This document shows positions 46,106-56,892 of a stretch of 64,000 bases of DNA, piece after piece (the first letter of the stretch is position 1; the number at the start of each line of letters is the position of its first letter). The notes under the pieces were generated by a model. The model was not told where the DNA came from. It saw only the letters and a program-made list of their open reading frames with translations, and searched no databases. This DNA comes from Crocinitomicaceae bacterium (GTDB lineage Bacteria; Bacteroidota; Bacteroidia; Flavobacteriales_D; Crocinitomicaceae): NCBI GenBank assembly GCA_024643545.1, contig JAHEMR010000004.1, positions 186,001-250,000 of the forward strand, given 5' to 3'. Both the position numbers and the translations under genes were made by a program.

Positions 46106-47263
46106 CTATAATATACTGATAAACATTTTATTATATTCCTGAAGTAAATCTTCTTGGGTTTCAAATATTCTTTTTTGTGCAAAAACATATGCTCCTTTAC
46201 TCCAGTTTTGGTATTCTTCGTTGTTCATGGAGACAAGCGCTTGAATGACCTTTGAAAGTTCGTTGTGATCGACATCCCAACCTGCTTGAAAATTCGTTAA
46301 GGACCTCCAAGGAGTGTGCTTTGAAATGATTACAGGACGAGCCTTAGTGAAACTTTCAACGATGGCATGTCCGTAGTTTTCGCCCTCACTCGGTAGCAAT
46401 AAGGCATGGGCCGCTTCAAGCTTTGCTGGAACTTCTTCTGACTTACAAACTCCTTGATAACGAACGACAATGTTTTTTGGTAACTGTTTAATAAGCTGCT
46501 CGCATTGATTCCAATACTCGAAATCATAACACGTTCCATATAAATCGAGTTCGACGGTTTCTTGCAAATCCTTTAATGCTTTTAGTCCATGCATGGTGCC
46601 TTTCTCTGGTGCGATGCGTCCAATGGAAACGAGTTTAACACTCCCCTGCTTTTTTGTGATTTCTTTTATAGTATTTTTTTCCTGTCGTGCAACATTGGCT
46701 AAAACGGAAATCTTAACGCGTTTACCAATAACATTCTTAATATCCATTGCTTCTTCTTCAGATGTCGCGTGAAAAAGTACGTTTGAATAGGCATTGATCC
46801 ATCGCATAAAACTCAAAAAAAGTAACTTCTTAAATGATTTTACTGCTAATGCATGCGGACTCAACATTCCTCTTGCGGCAACGATTGTTTTTAAACCCAA
46901 ATCATTACCAATTCCAACGGGCCATTGTGAAAATTTACGTGAATAAATTCCATTAACGTAAAGCACCTTTACTTGGATATCTTGAATTACAGCTTTCAAT
47001 TTTCCTTTGGATAACTGATCTTCAGAAAAATAATATACCCATACATTTTCACCTTGCTTCAACCACTGATTAGGTGTAATTCCAAGGTATAATTCATTGC
47101 TGCAATAATCCGTATTGCGAGTCAAAATGTAAAAGTCTATTTCAGGTAAGGCAGCCACCAAATTGGATACTGAACTTACTGGGCCTCCGGAATTCGTTCC
47201 TGGCAAGTACCAGTCGATGGTAATGGCGATTTTTGATGCTAATTGATTTTGTAGGCTTGGCAT
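46106..47263 (-). CDS. Glycosyltransferase family 4-like
   Basis: VSIGRIAPEKGTMHGLKALKDL; LLPSEGENYGHAIVESFTKARPVI. Confidence 0.88.
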   Translation of the reverse strand: MPSLQNQLASKIAITIDWYLPGTNSGGPVSSVSNLVAALPEIDFYILTRNTDYCSNELYLGITPNQWLKQGENVWVYYFSEDQLSKGKLKAVIQDIQVKVLYVNGIYSRKFSQWPVGIGNDLGLKTIVAARGMLSPHALAVKSFKKLLFLSFMRWINAYSNVLFHATSEEEAMDIKNVIGKRVKISVLANVARQEKNTIKEITKKQGSVKLVSIGRIAPEKGTMHGLKALKDLQETVELDLYGTCYDFEYWNQCEQLIKQLPKNIVVRYQGVCKSEEVPAKLEAAHALLLPSEGENYGHAIVESFTKARPVIISKHTPWRSLTNFQAGWDVDHNELSKVIQALVSMNNEEYQNWSKGAYVFAQKRIFETQEDLLQEYNKMFISIL

Positions 47264-47264
47264 T

Positions 47265-48284
47265 CTAATTTAGGAGCGATTGGTATATCTCGAAGTATTT
47301 ATCTGAAATGGTTTTTGGATCAAATCTTTTGACATTTTCAAATCCTTCTTGGATGAGTTTTTCACGAAATTCGTTATCGGAAATGAGTTTTTGAAGTCCT
47401 TCACGCATGGATTGAACACTCATGGGGTCTACCAAAAGTGCTCCATCCCCAGCCACTTCCGGCATCGAAGAGCAATTGCTCGTAATGACCGCTCTCCCAA
47501 TTGCTTGGGCTTCGATTATCGGCATTCCAAATCCCTCGAGCGTTGAACATAACATTAACACATCAGCTTGACGGTATTTTTGAATCAATTCTTCAAAGGA
47601 AAGACTGGAAGCAAGTTCAAAGGATTGACCTTCCAATAACTTCATTTCTTCCTCATTGAGTTTTGCAATTATGGATAAATGAACGTTCAATCCTTTCGTC
47701 GCCTCCAAAACGCGCGTTAAATTTTTATTCGGCGCCGAACCAAGGAGTAAGATCGTTGGGCATTCGACATTAAATGCTTTTTCATGGAGAGTAAATCGTG
47801 AATCAATAACCGTTGGTATCACATGAATTTTTCCTTTCCAAGTTGGAAAAAAACGCAAGACATCGTTCTTAGTTGCTTCGCTTACTGTTGTCACGGCATC
47901 CGCTTTTCGCATGGGTCCAGTAAGCCAAAAAAACTTAAAGATTGAATGCTTCATTCCCCTTGATTCGTGTAAAAAGCCAACATCGTGAATGGTTAAGACT
48001 TTTCTCTTCATACGTGGCACGCCCCAAATCAAAAAATGGGTATCCCCTGTGATATGGTAAACGTCTGCACTTGGTGATTTTCGAACTGCAAAAATACTGC
48101 GCAATCGTTTCAAAAATCCTTTTGAAAAATAAGGAGCATTCCACTGTTTTACCAATGCTTTTTTAGCCAAATTGTCGCCAATCGTATGAAAGTAGTTTTC
48201 GATCGAAAAATTACCGTAAGGTCTTGGTTTTCTATTAAGGAAGGTGACTTTCAAAGCGCTATTTTGCCCTGTTTTATTATTCAT
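47265..48284 (-). CDS. Glycosyltransferase family 4 (group 1)
   Basis: LTIHDVGFLHES; TILLLGSAPNKNLTRVLEA; LCSTLEGFGMPIIEAQAIGRAVITSN. Confidence 0.92.
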   Translation of the reverse strand: MNNKTGQNSALKVTFLNRKPRPYGNFSIENYFHTIGDNLAKKALVKQWNAPYFSKGFLKRLRSIFAVRKSPSADVYHITGDTHFLIWGVPRMKRKVLTIHDVGFLHESRGMKHSIFKFFWLTGPMRKADAVTTVSEATKNDVLRFFPTWKGKIHVIPTVIDSRFTLHEKAFNVECPTILLLGSAPNKNLTRVLEATKGLNVHLSIIAKLNEEEMKLLEGQSFELASSLSFEELIQKYRQADVLMLCSTLEGFGMPIIEAQAIGRAVITSNCSSMPEVAGDGALLVDPMSVQSMREGLQKLISDNEFREKLIQEGFENVKRFDPKTISDKYFEIYQSLLN

Positions 48285-50073
48285 ACATCACATTGAGTCC
48301 ATTTCTGTCCATCCAATCTTCCAATGCGACGATTGACCACCATCGACTCCAAGAGATTTCTCCTTTCCCTGAAAGAAATTGATTCCATTCTGGTAAAAGA
48401 CTTGGGCCTTCCATTCGCTTTGTAAAATTGACTATTCTCGTCTCGCAAAATCCACGCAGTTCATTTTTCATCCACTGTTCCCAAGGAAGTGTGAATCCTT
48501 TTTTCTGTCGATCATATACAGCTCTTGGAAGTTCCGTTTCAAAGGCAGAAATCAACAAATCCTTTGGACGTGAACCCAATTTCATTTTATCCGGAATCGC
48601 CAATGCGAAATCTACTAAATCTCCATCCATAAATGGAGCACGCAGTTCGAGTCCAACAGCCATGCTATACTGGTCACTATCACGCAGCAATACCGGTTGC
48701 ATATAATATTCCCATTCTTGCAGGGAAAACAGTGCTTGTGAAAACGCACCTTTTTCCTTCGGAGGGAGAAGTGTTGGTTTATTTAAATGAAAATACTCTT
48801 CGATGCTACATTGGTCGAAAAGTATGCGTTGATAAGCATAGGCATTTCCTCCATATTTGGCTACGGCAGCTGCTATTTCCAACCCTTTTCGTTTTTCGAA
48901 AGAAAGGAATGATTGAAGCCTTGATCCGAGGCCAATCCAACTGCGTTTTTTCCAATCTGACATTTTTCTAAAGTAAGGATAACCTAAAAACCATTCGTCC
49001 CCTCCTATTCCTGATAAAGCCATTTTGAATCCTGCTGCTTGGGTATATTTAGACACGACATATGTATTTAATCCATCACCACTTGGGTGGTCTGTCGCTG
49101 CAAGTCCTTCGGACAATAGGTCAAGGAAATCATTCGGTTTCAGGTGAATTTCGTGGTGATTTGTCTGATACCTTTTAGCCACCTCTGATGCGATGTGATG
49201 TTCACTAAAATCAGATTCATCAAAAGAAACGGTGAAGGTGTTAAGGTCCGCACCCAGTTGTTGTCCTGCTATAGCTGTAATAATACTTGAATCAACTCCT
49301 CCAGAAAGGAATGAAGCAAAGGGGACATCGCTTACCAAACGCTTTTCTACGGCAGCTGTGACTTTATCCTTCACTTGTTTTAAGACATCTGTTCTGGATG
49401 TCATTTGTCCCGAATATGGATTCGCACGAACGAAATTTCCTTGTTCCAATATTTTTCCTTCTTTCAAGAGGGAATAACTACCCGGCTTAAATTCCTGGAT
49501 GCCTTCTACAAGGGTTCCACCTGGTATGGTTTGCCAAAACAACCAATTACTAATTTGTTTGGTACTTACTTGATTTAAACTAGGAAACATTTGCATTAGC
49601 ACACGAACTTCACTTGCAAAACCGAAGTACTTATCTGTTTGATGGAAATACAGTGGTTTTTTTCCAAAACGATCGCGTGCAAGCAATAGGGTTTGATCTT
49701 GTCTGTCATAAAATGCAAAAGCAAACATTCCTTCAAGATCGGACAATGCTTGATTTCCTTTTTGAATTAACAAAGCCATTAATACTTCCGTATCGCTGTT
49801 TGTTTTCCAAGGATAAGACAAGGTATTTTTTAACTGTTGAAAATTATAGATTTCCCCATTGAAAACGATCACATATCGTCCTGTGTGATCCTGAAATGGC
49901 TGATTTGATCTTTCATTCGTATCGATAATACTCAAACGGCTATGGTACAAGTCAATCCCCTGCTCACCCCAATGTGCTTGTGCATCCGGTCCACGGTGAG
50001 CCAACTGTGCCAAAATACTTGCATTCGCGAAGTTTTTTTGTTGGGTTGAATTATATCCTGCTATTCCGCACAT
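48277..50073 (-). CDS. asnB: Asparagine synthase (glutamine-hydrolysing)
   Basis: MCGIAGYNS, LAHRGPDAQAHW, FNGEIYNFQQL, FASFLSGGVDSSIITAIA. Confidence 0.95.
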   Translation of the reverse strand: MCGIAGYNSTQQKNFANASILAQLAHRGPDAQAHWGEQGIDLYHSRLSIIDTNERSNQPFQDHTGRYVIVFNGEIYNFQQLKNTLSYPWKTNSDTEVLMALLIQKGNQALSDLEGMFAFAFYDRQDQTLLLARDRFGKKPLYFHQTDKYFGFASEVRVLMQMFPSLNQVSTKQISNWLFWQTIPGGTLVEGIQEFKPGSYSLLKEGKILEQGNFVRANPYSGQMTSRTDVLKQVKDKVTAAVEKRLVSDVPFASFLSGGVDSSIITAIAGQQLGADLNTFTVSFDESDFSEHHIASEVAKRYQTNHHEIHLKPNDFLDLLSEGLAATDHPSGDGLNTYVVSKYTQAAGFKMALSGIGGDEWFLGYPYFRKMSDWKKRSWIGLGSRLQSFLSFEKRKGLEIAAAVAKYGGNAYAYQRILFDQCSIEEYFHLNKPTLLPPKEKGAFSQALFSLQEWEYYMQPVLLRDSDQYSMAVGLELRAPFMDGDLVDFALAIPDKMKLGSRPKDLLISAFETELPRAVYDRQKKGFTLPWEQWMKNELRGFCETRIVNFTKRMEGPSLLPEWNQFLSGKGEISWSRWWSIVALEDWMDRNGLNVMYE

Positions 50074-50077
50074 GTTT

Positions 50078-50141
50078 TTTTCGTTGTTCGATTTTCGTTA
50101 TCCGATCTCAGTTTTCCGATGTTTGTTCGGTTATCGGACAT
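50078..50141 (-). repeat. Degenerate 7-bp-phased array (TCGGATA/ACGAAAA-like) immediately before asnB
   Basis: Minus strand: TCGGAAA ACTGAGA TCGGATA ACGAAAA TCGAACA ACGAAAA AAAC-ATG, preceded by TGTCCGATAACCGAACAAACA. Confidence 0.6.
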
Positions 50142-50148
50142 CCAAACC

Positions 50149-51507
50149 CTATTTCATCAAATTCAAATGGTTCAATTTCCGTTGATTTTCGGCAGAATCC
50201 AAAGTAAAACGTTTCCGTGTTAAATAAACCAAGAAACCGTATAGTAAAATTCCCTTAAAAAGGTGATTGATGGTTGTTTGCAACTCACAATCCGGTCGTA
50301 CCGCATAGTTCAATAATGGCAGTAATAGTAAAACGTAGAAGGGTGAAACTTTTGTCCATCGTTCTACAAGTTTGAAAGTAAGGGAAAATATCAATCCTAA
50401 TACGAATGCGAAGATATAAACGCCCGTTGCTCCGTAGGCTACATAACCATCAGCAAAAATACCGAGGCCCATTGAGGTACCCCCATTAATGCTATGTCCT
50501 GAAAATTCATTAAATATTTCTTTGTCCCCAGACTTAATTTTGTTCGGCGCTAAAATTCTCGGTAGTAATGCAGCTTCTAGGTATTTGTTAACATTGGTCA
50601 TCCCTTGAAAATTCTTTCCTCGATCCATATTATCAACCGTACTTGCAAAAATCCACGCTTGATTTCCACGATTCAGCGTAGTTAATAGATTTGCGTCGCC
50701 TAAAAGATTTTCAGAACTTACATTTTCAGAACCTACTTCATAAACTGTTTCCAAACTTGCTTCCTTGGAACCTTGCCAGACTTCTTCGCGGTATTTGTAC
50801 TTAACGGCTTGAATAACAAGTAATAATAAAATCGCAACACCCCCACCCAATAAAATTTGTGTAATACTGGGTTTGTTCACATAAACATAATAAAGCCCAA
50901 AGAAGATAACCCACATAATAGCATCGTGATAAGCTCCAAAAATAAAGCCTAGTGCAAGCTCAAAAAGAAGAATTGAAACTGGCCAGATAATGTACCTTTT
51001 CAAATTAATACCCATAAGTGCAAACGCACCAACAAATCGAATTAGACCAAATAAATAAATGATGAATGCGATTTCGCCACTTACAAATAATGATGCGATT
51101 TTCAATAACAATCCAATCAAAGTGATTTTCTTTAGAAAACCCTCATTTACAATGGACAATTTATGAATATCATTGAATTTTATCTTGAAACAAGTTGTTC
51201 GAATACTATACATACCAACAAGAAAAAAAAGAAAACCAGGAATACTCAATGAGAAATAAAGATCGGGTTTAATTTTCATTGGATAAGATACCAACGTTTG
51301 ATCTAAACTATAGGTAATTGCTGGAGATATTAAATAATTAATTGCATATAGAAACAAAGCGAATTCTCTAAAAACAAAAATTTCTCTGGATTTCAAGATC
51401 AATCTCAAAAATAAATATAGAATCAACGCTTCGGAAATTGCCACATTTCCCTGAACACCAAAAAGGTATGATATAAATGCAATGAAAATGGATAATGCTA
51501 AAATCAT
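50149..51507 (-). CDS. O-antigen/oligosaccharide repeat-unit polymerase-like multi-TM protein
   Basis: About ten hydrophobic helices; SGHSINGGTSMGLGIFADGYVAYGATGVYIFAFVLG resembles Wzy-type motif; capsule context. Confidence 0.65.
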   Translation of the reverse strand: MILALSIFIAFISYLFGVQGNVAISEALILYLFLRLILKSREIFVFREFALFLYAINYLISPAITYSLDQTLVSYPMKIKPDLYFSLSIPGFLFFLVGMYSIRTTCFKIKFNDIHKLSIVNEGFLKKITLIGLLLKIASLFVSGEIAFIIYLFGLIRFVGAFALMGINLKRYIIWPVSILLFELALGFIFGAYHDAIMWVIFFGLYYVYVNKPSITQILLGGGVAILLLLVIQAVKYKYREEVWQGSKEASLETVYEVGSENVSSENLLGDANLLTTLNRGNQAWIFASTVDNMDRGKNFQGMTNVNKYLEAALLPRILAPNKIKSGDKEIFNEFSGHSINGGTSMGLGIFADGYVAYGATGVYIFAFVLGLIFSLTFKLVERWTKVSPFYVLLLLPLLNYAVRPDCELQTTINHLFKGILLYGFLVYLTRKRFTLDSAENQRKLNHLNLMK

Positions 51508-52517
51508 TTTAAGTCCATTTTTTTTAGTAATTCCCTCATTATTGCAGCATAAGAAAATCCACCTGATTTTGTTTGATTCATTCCATTTAATGACCTTTTT
51601 TGTAATTCAGTCATATTACTTAACGCACGTTTAACAACGCCTAAGATATCTTTTTTATTCTGATAAAAAAGAACGGAATCTTCACTAAAAAAAGACCTTG
51701 TTTCCTGATTTTCCTCAGTCAATAAAGCAGTTCCACACGCAGGAATCTCAAATGTTCTAGTGGTATGTTTTTCTGGTATCCATTTAGATAATAATCCTAA
51801 TCCGATTTTCGATTCACCAATTAATTTTGAATAGTTCAATCCAGAAATATGATGTCCAAAATAAAACAAGTTTCCGTTTCCTTTATTTCTCGATGCAAAA
51901 CGCCTCCATTTAATACCTGCCAGGGCAACTGACACGCCTGAATTGATGAGTTCTTGGATGATTTCTGAACGTTCCCTTTCAAAATGTCCAATAAAACATA
52001 CGTCATATAATTTAGCCTGAAAATCAACCAAAGGTTTATGAATGTTTTCATCATAACCTTGGGTGCAATAAATGACTTCTTTGGCTCCCTTCTCTTTATA
52101 AATGTCCAACTCAAATGACTTTGTTGTTACACAGAAATCATACAAGCCTAACCCCGCCTCAAACAAATTTGATTGGTGAAATAAAAATGCTGGATCAGGA
52201 GTAAAATGAACCAAGGTTTTTGCTCTTTGACGTAAGTAATCTAATGTCCCGGGAGAAATAAACACTCCTTTATCAATCCAAATAAGGTCATAGTTTTTTT
52301 CTTGCTTAACTTTTTGAAGAATACTCTGATTAATTTTTTTGATAAGAGGTCCAACTTTATAACGCCATCCAATTGATCGAAACGGTTTCCAAACTGATGC
52401 TATTAATGGAGTGATATTCACAAGATCAATTTGCTGATTCAAAATTTCAGACATTATTTCATACCTCATTCTAGAGGTCGACCCTTCTTCACATTGGCCA
52501 ATGTACAGTGTTTTCAT
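51504..52517 (-). CDS. Glycosyltransferase, CgeB-like
   Basis: LIWIDKGVFISPGTLDYLRQRAKTLVHFTPD; EKHTTRTFEIPACGTALLTEENQETRSFF. Confidence 0.8.
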   Translation of the reverse strand: MKTLYIGQCEEGSTSRMRYEIMSEILNQQIDLVNITPLIASVWKPFRSIGWRYKVGPLIKKINQSILQKVKQEKNYDLIWIDKGVFISPGTLDYLRQRAKTLVHFTPDPAFLFHQSNLFEAGLGLYDFCVTTKSFELDIYKEKGAKEVIYCTQGYDENIHKPLVDFQAKLYDVCFIGHFERERSEIIQELINSGVSVALAGIKWRRFASRNKGNGNLFYFGHHISGLNYSKLIGESKIGLGLLSKWIPEKHTTRTFEIPACGTALLTEENQETRSFFSEDSVLFYQNKKDILGVVKRALSNMTELQKRSLNGMNQTKSGGFSYAAIMRELLKKMDLK

Positions 52518-53488
52518 TTCAATAAGGCATCTACTTTTAAAACGTATTTATTTATTGAGAAAAATTGCTGTGCCCTTAATCGCGCCTTCAAAAGTAATTC
52601 AGGTGAGAAATTCAAATATTGAATATAATCCATCAATTTTACATAGTCATTTGAATCAACCAAATATGGATATTCCACTATATTGCCAATTTCTCCTATT
52701 CCTCCATGATTAAAACCAATGATCGGCACACCAAAATCGAGGGCTTCAAAGAAAATCCTACCTAGAGGTTCCATTTCATTCAGATGTAACAACAAATCAA
52801 CACTTTGATAAATTTCTGTTTTGTTTTGAATAAAGCCATGAAAAATTATTCGAGAATCGGATTCAAGTTTATTTTTAATCACTTGAGGGAGATTGGAATC
52901 CATGTGGCCAAATAAATGAAAACGTACATCTGGATTACCCAGTTTTAATAATTCAATGAGGTGATGAATGCCCTTTGAGTTTGTCACCCTTCCAACAATA
53001 CCTACATTTACTTTTGATGTTTTATTTAATTGAAATACTTCCAGACGCTCAAAATGGAAGCCATCGTGAATGACTTCGCACCATTTATTTAAGTTTTTTG
53101 CTAAAAAATTAGAAACTACAATGAGCTTCATGTTCGAAGAAACATGGTAATGATTCAATCTCTGACAATCTTCCAGTATTCGAACGTGTATAATAAATGA
53201 AGACTTTTTAAAAATGCGTGCAAGTAAATTAAGGTATCTAAAATGTCCAGCTTCATTGCAATAAATTATCGCCGGTTTTTTTAATAGAATAAAAAATACT
53301 TGTAAGTATAAGTACACGACCTTTTTGAACCCAATTGATCTAACTTTTCTTTGAGTTAATTTTTCTTGAAATAAACTTACTTTCGGCACAAAAAAATAGT
53401 CAAAATCAAGTTCACTATTAATGATATAGTCGAAAAGCACATTTTCGCTACCGTAGAGATTTCCTGATGGACTTATTAAAATCCTCAA
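52514..53488 (-). CDS. Glycosyltransferase family 4-like
   Basis: VGIVGRVTNSKGIHHLIELLKLG; LLHLNEMEPLGRIFFEALDFGVPIIGFNHGG. Confidence 0.85.
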   Translation of the reverse strand: MRILISPSGNLYGSENVLFDYIINSELDFDYFFVPKVSLFQEKLTQRKVRSIGFKKVVYLYLQVFFILLKKPAIIYCNEAGHFRYLNLLARIFKKSSFIIHVRILEDCQRLNHYHVSSNMKLIVVSNFLAKNLNKWCEVIHDGFHFERLEVFQLNKTSKVNVGIVGRVTNSKGIHHLIELLKLGNPDVRFHLFGHMDSNLPQVIKNKLESDSRIIFHGFIQNKTEIYQSVDLLLHLNEMEPLGRIFFEALDFGVPIIGFNHGGIGEIGNIVEYPYLVDSNDYVKLMDYIQYLNFSPELLLKARLRAQQFFSINKYVLKVDALLK

Positions 53489-54465
53489 TTTTTAAATTTA
53501 ATGTTTGAAGCGATTTTTTTGAATGGAATCTCTACATAATTATTTATCAAATAACTGATCCAAATAACAACCGAGGATATCAAAATAAACGAAGAAAATC
53601 TAAATACATAATTATCAGAAATTTTCAGGCACACATTTATGAGTAAAAAACCAATTATAGTATGGAATAAATACAATGAATATGAAATCTTACCTAAAAA
53701 TCTAAGTGAATTTAATTTTAGTTCTTTATTAATATTCAAAACCATCGTCACCAATGTTCCCACAATAAAAGTTGTTATATCTAGCGTGTAAAAAATCATA
53801 GTTAATACAATTCCTAATGAAATAACATAGTCTCGTATTGTAAGAACTTTATGATCGAATTGTGCTTTCATGATACCCAATAAGAAAATAGGAAACCATT
53901 TAAATAATTCGACTTCAGGTAATTGATTACTTAATATAATGCAAGTGATTAAAAAGCAAATATTCGCGTAAACGCTGTACTTTTTTGAAAATAAAGGAAA
54001 TAAAATAGCAAGTAAAAAATAAAATTGAAATTCAATAGCTAAGGTCCAATAGACGATGCTCAACCAATTGAAATGAGTAAAAGGAATCACATATCCTAAG
54101 TGAGAAATTATTTGATTGACAGTAAGTGTAATTTCATTTCCATTTCCATGCTCAAACAAACTGAACTTAATGAATGCAATAAAAATTATCAGCACTAAGG
54201 ATAGAATATATGGTGGTTCAATTCGAATGATTCTTTTCAGGATAAATGCTGGCATATTTTTCAAACGATATTCCGATTTAAAAAGTGAATCAAAGAGAAT
54301 AAATCCCGAAATAATGAAAAAAACTTGAACACCAAGTTTGCCATAATCAAAAACGTCCATTAAAAATTCAGACTTCAGGTAATTATTGGAAACACAAACG
54401 AAATGGAAAAGCATGACTGATAACGCGGAAAAGCCTCTTAATTCAGTGATCATCCTATTTTCCAT
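53485..54465 (-). CDS. Membrane acyltransferase (acyltransferase family 3, OafA-like)
   Basis: ELRGFSALSVMLFHFVCVS; GKLGVQVFFIISGFILF; multi-TM; GKISYSLYLFHTIIGF. Confidence 0.92.
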   Translation of the reverse strand: MENRMITELRGFSALSVMLFHFVCVSNNYLKSEFLMDVFDYGKLGVQVFFIISGFILFDSLFKSEYRLKNMPAFILKRIIRIEPPYILSLVLIIFIAFIKFSLFEHGNGNEITLTVNQIISHLGYVIPFTHFNWLSIVYWTLAIEFQFYFLLAILFPLFSKKYSVYANICFLITCIILSNQLPEVELFKWFPIFLLGIMKAQFDHKVLTIRDYVISLGIVLTMIFYTLDITTFIVGTLVTMVLNINKELKLNSLRFLGKISYSLYLFHTIIGFLLINVCLKISDNYVFRFSSFILISSVVIWISYLINNYVEIPFKKIASNIKFKN

Positions 54466-55594
54466 TGCATAGTCTTAAGGATTTCATCAATTCGCTTGTA
54501 GCGTTTTCTGCCGTGTAATCATGTGAGAAATTCATTGAATCATTGAAAACAGGCAAGTGATTTTTCTCTGAAATCTCAATATTATTAAAATCAATGCATA
54601 CGACTTTGGTATTTTCTAATGATTGAAATTCATAACATCCGATCATTTCCTTCGGGAACCAAACGTCTAAGCCAACTCTGAGGTATTCAAAAAGCTTATT
54701 AGGTTGAGCGTAAATTTGATTTTGGGTTTTACATTTATACAGGATCAATCCAATTTTATTAGATTGGAGCAAATGCGGCAAATCGCTATTCTTGACCTCT
54801 CCTAACAAGGTAATATTTGTGTAGTTGTTCCTATGAATAAAGTCTAAAAAATACTGAGGAATTCGATTTGAAACAATTTCAAGTGTAGCTTCCGGTCTTG
54901 AACCAATATATATGCACATTTCTTTTACGTAGGTGTCCTCAAAATTAATTGGACCTACATATATAAATCGGAGGCAATTTTTTCCTGTTGGCACTTGAAT
55001 TGTTTCACTTTTTACCTTGTTCCAGTCAGACATTGGATAATTTGGCATCACCCTCAAAATTTGATCGTTTTTTATATTACAATCGTTTGCAAAAAATGCT
55101 AATCTCTCCTTATTGGTGTGTGAAATCCATTTAAAACTATCGTACATTTTTTTTTCTACGGAATGTGAAAGGCGCTCTATGAACATTCCTGTTGCATATT
55201 CATCCTTTGTTGTGTACTCATGGTAATGGACAAAAAGTTCTTTCTGTTTAAAAATCCATTTGTACATTAAACATGGTAAAGCAGAAATACTTTCGAAGTA
55301 TATAATTTTTTTTGGCCTTTTAAGAAGAAGAAATGTAAAACATTTAATGTAAAATAATAGGTATCCAGCGAAAAGTCGCACAAATCTATTTTGATAACCG
55401 ATAAACGTATCAGACCAATGAATCTCAGAATTTTCGATTGAGAAATCGCGACCACTTTTAGATGAAACAGTACTAAAAACCGAAAGTTTTACATTTTCTT
55501 TCTTTGCAAATATTTTAAGTAAATTTTGAATGGGTGGATACCCATCCAAAGGCCTAAAATGTATGATTACGATATGATTTTTTTGTTCAATCAA
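54455..55594 (-). CDS. Glycosyltransferase-like protein
   Basis: FIYVGPINFEDTYVKEM; LIPHLLQSNKIGLILYKCK-type segment; QPNKLFEYLRVGLDVW. Confidence 0.75.
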   Translation of the reverse strand: MIEQKNHIVIIHFRPLDGYPPIQNLLKIFAKKENVKLSVFSTVSSKSGRDFSIENSEIHWSDTFIGYQNRFVRLFAGYLLFYIKCFTFLLLKRPKKIIYFESISALPCLMYKWIFKQKELFVHYHEYTTKDEYATGMFIERLSHSVEKKMYDSFKWISHTNKERLAFFANDCNIKNDQILRVMPNYPMSDWNKVKSETIQVPTGKNCLRFIYVGPINFEDTYVKEMCIYIGSRPEATLEIVSNRIPQYFLDFIHRNNYTNITLLGEVKNSDLPHLLQSNKIGLILYKCKTQNQIYAQPNKLFEYLRVGLDVWFPKEMIGCYEFQSLENTKVVCIDFNNIEISEKNHLPVFNDSMNFSHDYTAENATSELMKSLRLCNGK

Positions 55595-55755
55595 TTTTAG
55601 ACAATGAAGTGCGAAAAAAAATAATGAAAACTCACTTTTTGATTTTATTTATTTTTCATTTACCTTAACGAAGTGTCCGTAATTAGATGATATATCACAC
55701 CTAATCATAAGCGTTAATTCGTCATTTGGATTTGTGTTTTTTCTTTGTAAATAAT

Positions 55756-56892
55756 TTAATTGCATCCGACGTCCAACAGTATTTTTTTGCAATTCAAGGA
55801 ATAGGTATGCTCTTCAGCAAATTCCTTTCTGTTTTTTTTTAATTCAGCATTATTTAAATTGGTAAGATTCGAAAATAAAAGGGTCTCATCCATCTTTTCA
55901 TTAATGGTCATTTCTAAAAGATCCTTTCTTCCTGAATAGTAGGAAAAATAGGTTGAATAAATAACCTTCCCAGTAGACAAGAACTCAAGAATCTTATGAC
56001 TATTCGAGCCACTACTTTGACCATTAATAGGATCGTAACAAATTAGAAAGGCGTCCATTTGATGAAGCTCAAAAGCTAAATCTTTTTTTGTTAATACTCC
56101 ATGAAAAACAGTGTTACTTAGGTTTTTGATTTTTTCTAAATAACCGTGATTTTCCAAATTTCTTGAAGAACCGATATTACTTAATTCTTCCAAATGCGAG
56201 CCGTAAAAATGAAATGTAATAGTGGGATTCATTTTTATTATTCGAAATAATTTTGGGTAATCGATATCATTAAAAAGGAAATTACCAGAAAGACCAACAT
56301 TAATTCCTTCGTATTTTTTTGATAGGTTTTCAGGAATATTAAGAAACTCTTCACTCAAACCATGGTTGATTAATAGTTGAGGAATACTTGGCAAAACACT
56401 TTTAAATAAGTCTAAAATATGCTGAGATACACTTACTATGAGATTTGCATTCTTTGCGGAAAGAAAATTTTGCTTCCCTTTTGGTTCATCTGCTGAAAAA
56501 AATATTTTTCTACAATTTAATCCATTTAAAGGGAAGTTATTTGATAAATCAAAACTTAAAATGATATCTGGCGTACCTGTTTTTCGTAAAACAAACCATC
56601 TTTGGATATATACTAATCGATTAAACAGCCAGGGAAGATGAAATTTTATATATGATGAAAAAAAGAATGTATGCGAAAGAACCCATAGATTTTCGTGTGC
56701 TGTTTTTTCAATTGAAAGATTAAACCAAGAACCTATTTTCATTTCCTTTGGCGGATTAATGAAGAAAACTTTATACCCTAACTTTGAGAGTTCTACTGCA
56801 TAGTGATGCTTGGAAATAAACATCTTTCCCCATGTTTGAGGTGAAACAATTATAGCGGTTTTAATTCTATCTTTTTTAAAATTTATAGACAC
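55756..56892 (-). CDS. Glycosyltransferase-like protein
   Basis: GLSGNFLFNDIDYPKLFRIIKMNPTITFHFYG; DAFLICYD...SNSHKILEFLSTGKVIYST. Confidence 0.78.
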   Translation of the reverse strand: MSINFKKDRIKTAIIVSPQTWGKMFISKHHYAVELSKLGYKVFFINPPKEMKIGSWFNLSIEKTAHENLWVLSHTFFFSSYIKFHLPWLFNRLVYIQRWFVLRKTGTPDIILSFDLSNNFPLNGLNCRKIFFSADEPKGKQNFLSAKNANLIVSVSQHILDLFKSVLPSIPQLLINHGLSEEFLNIPENLSKKYEGINVGLSGNFLFNDIDYPKLFRIIKMNPTITFHFYGSHLEELSNIGSSRNLENHGYLEKIKNLSNTVFHGVLTKKDLAFELHQMDAFLICYDPINGQSSGSNSHKILEFLSTGKVIYSTYFSYYSGRKDLLEMTINEKMDETLLFSNLTNLNNAELKKNRKEFAEEHTYSLNCKKILLDVGCN

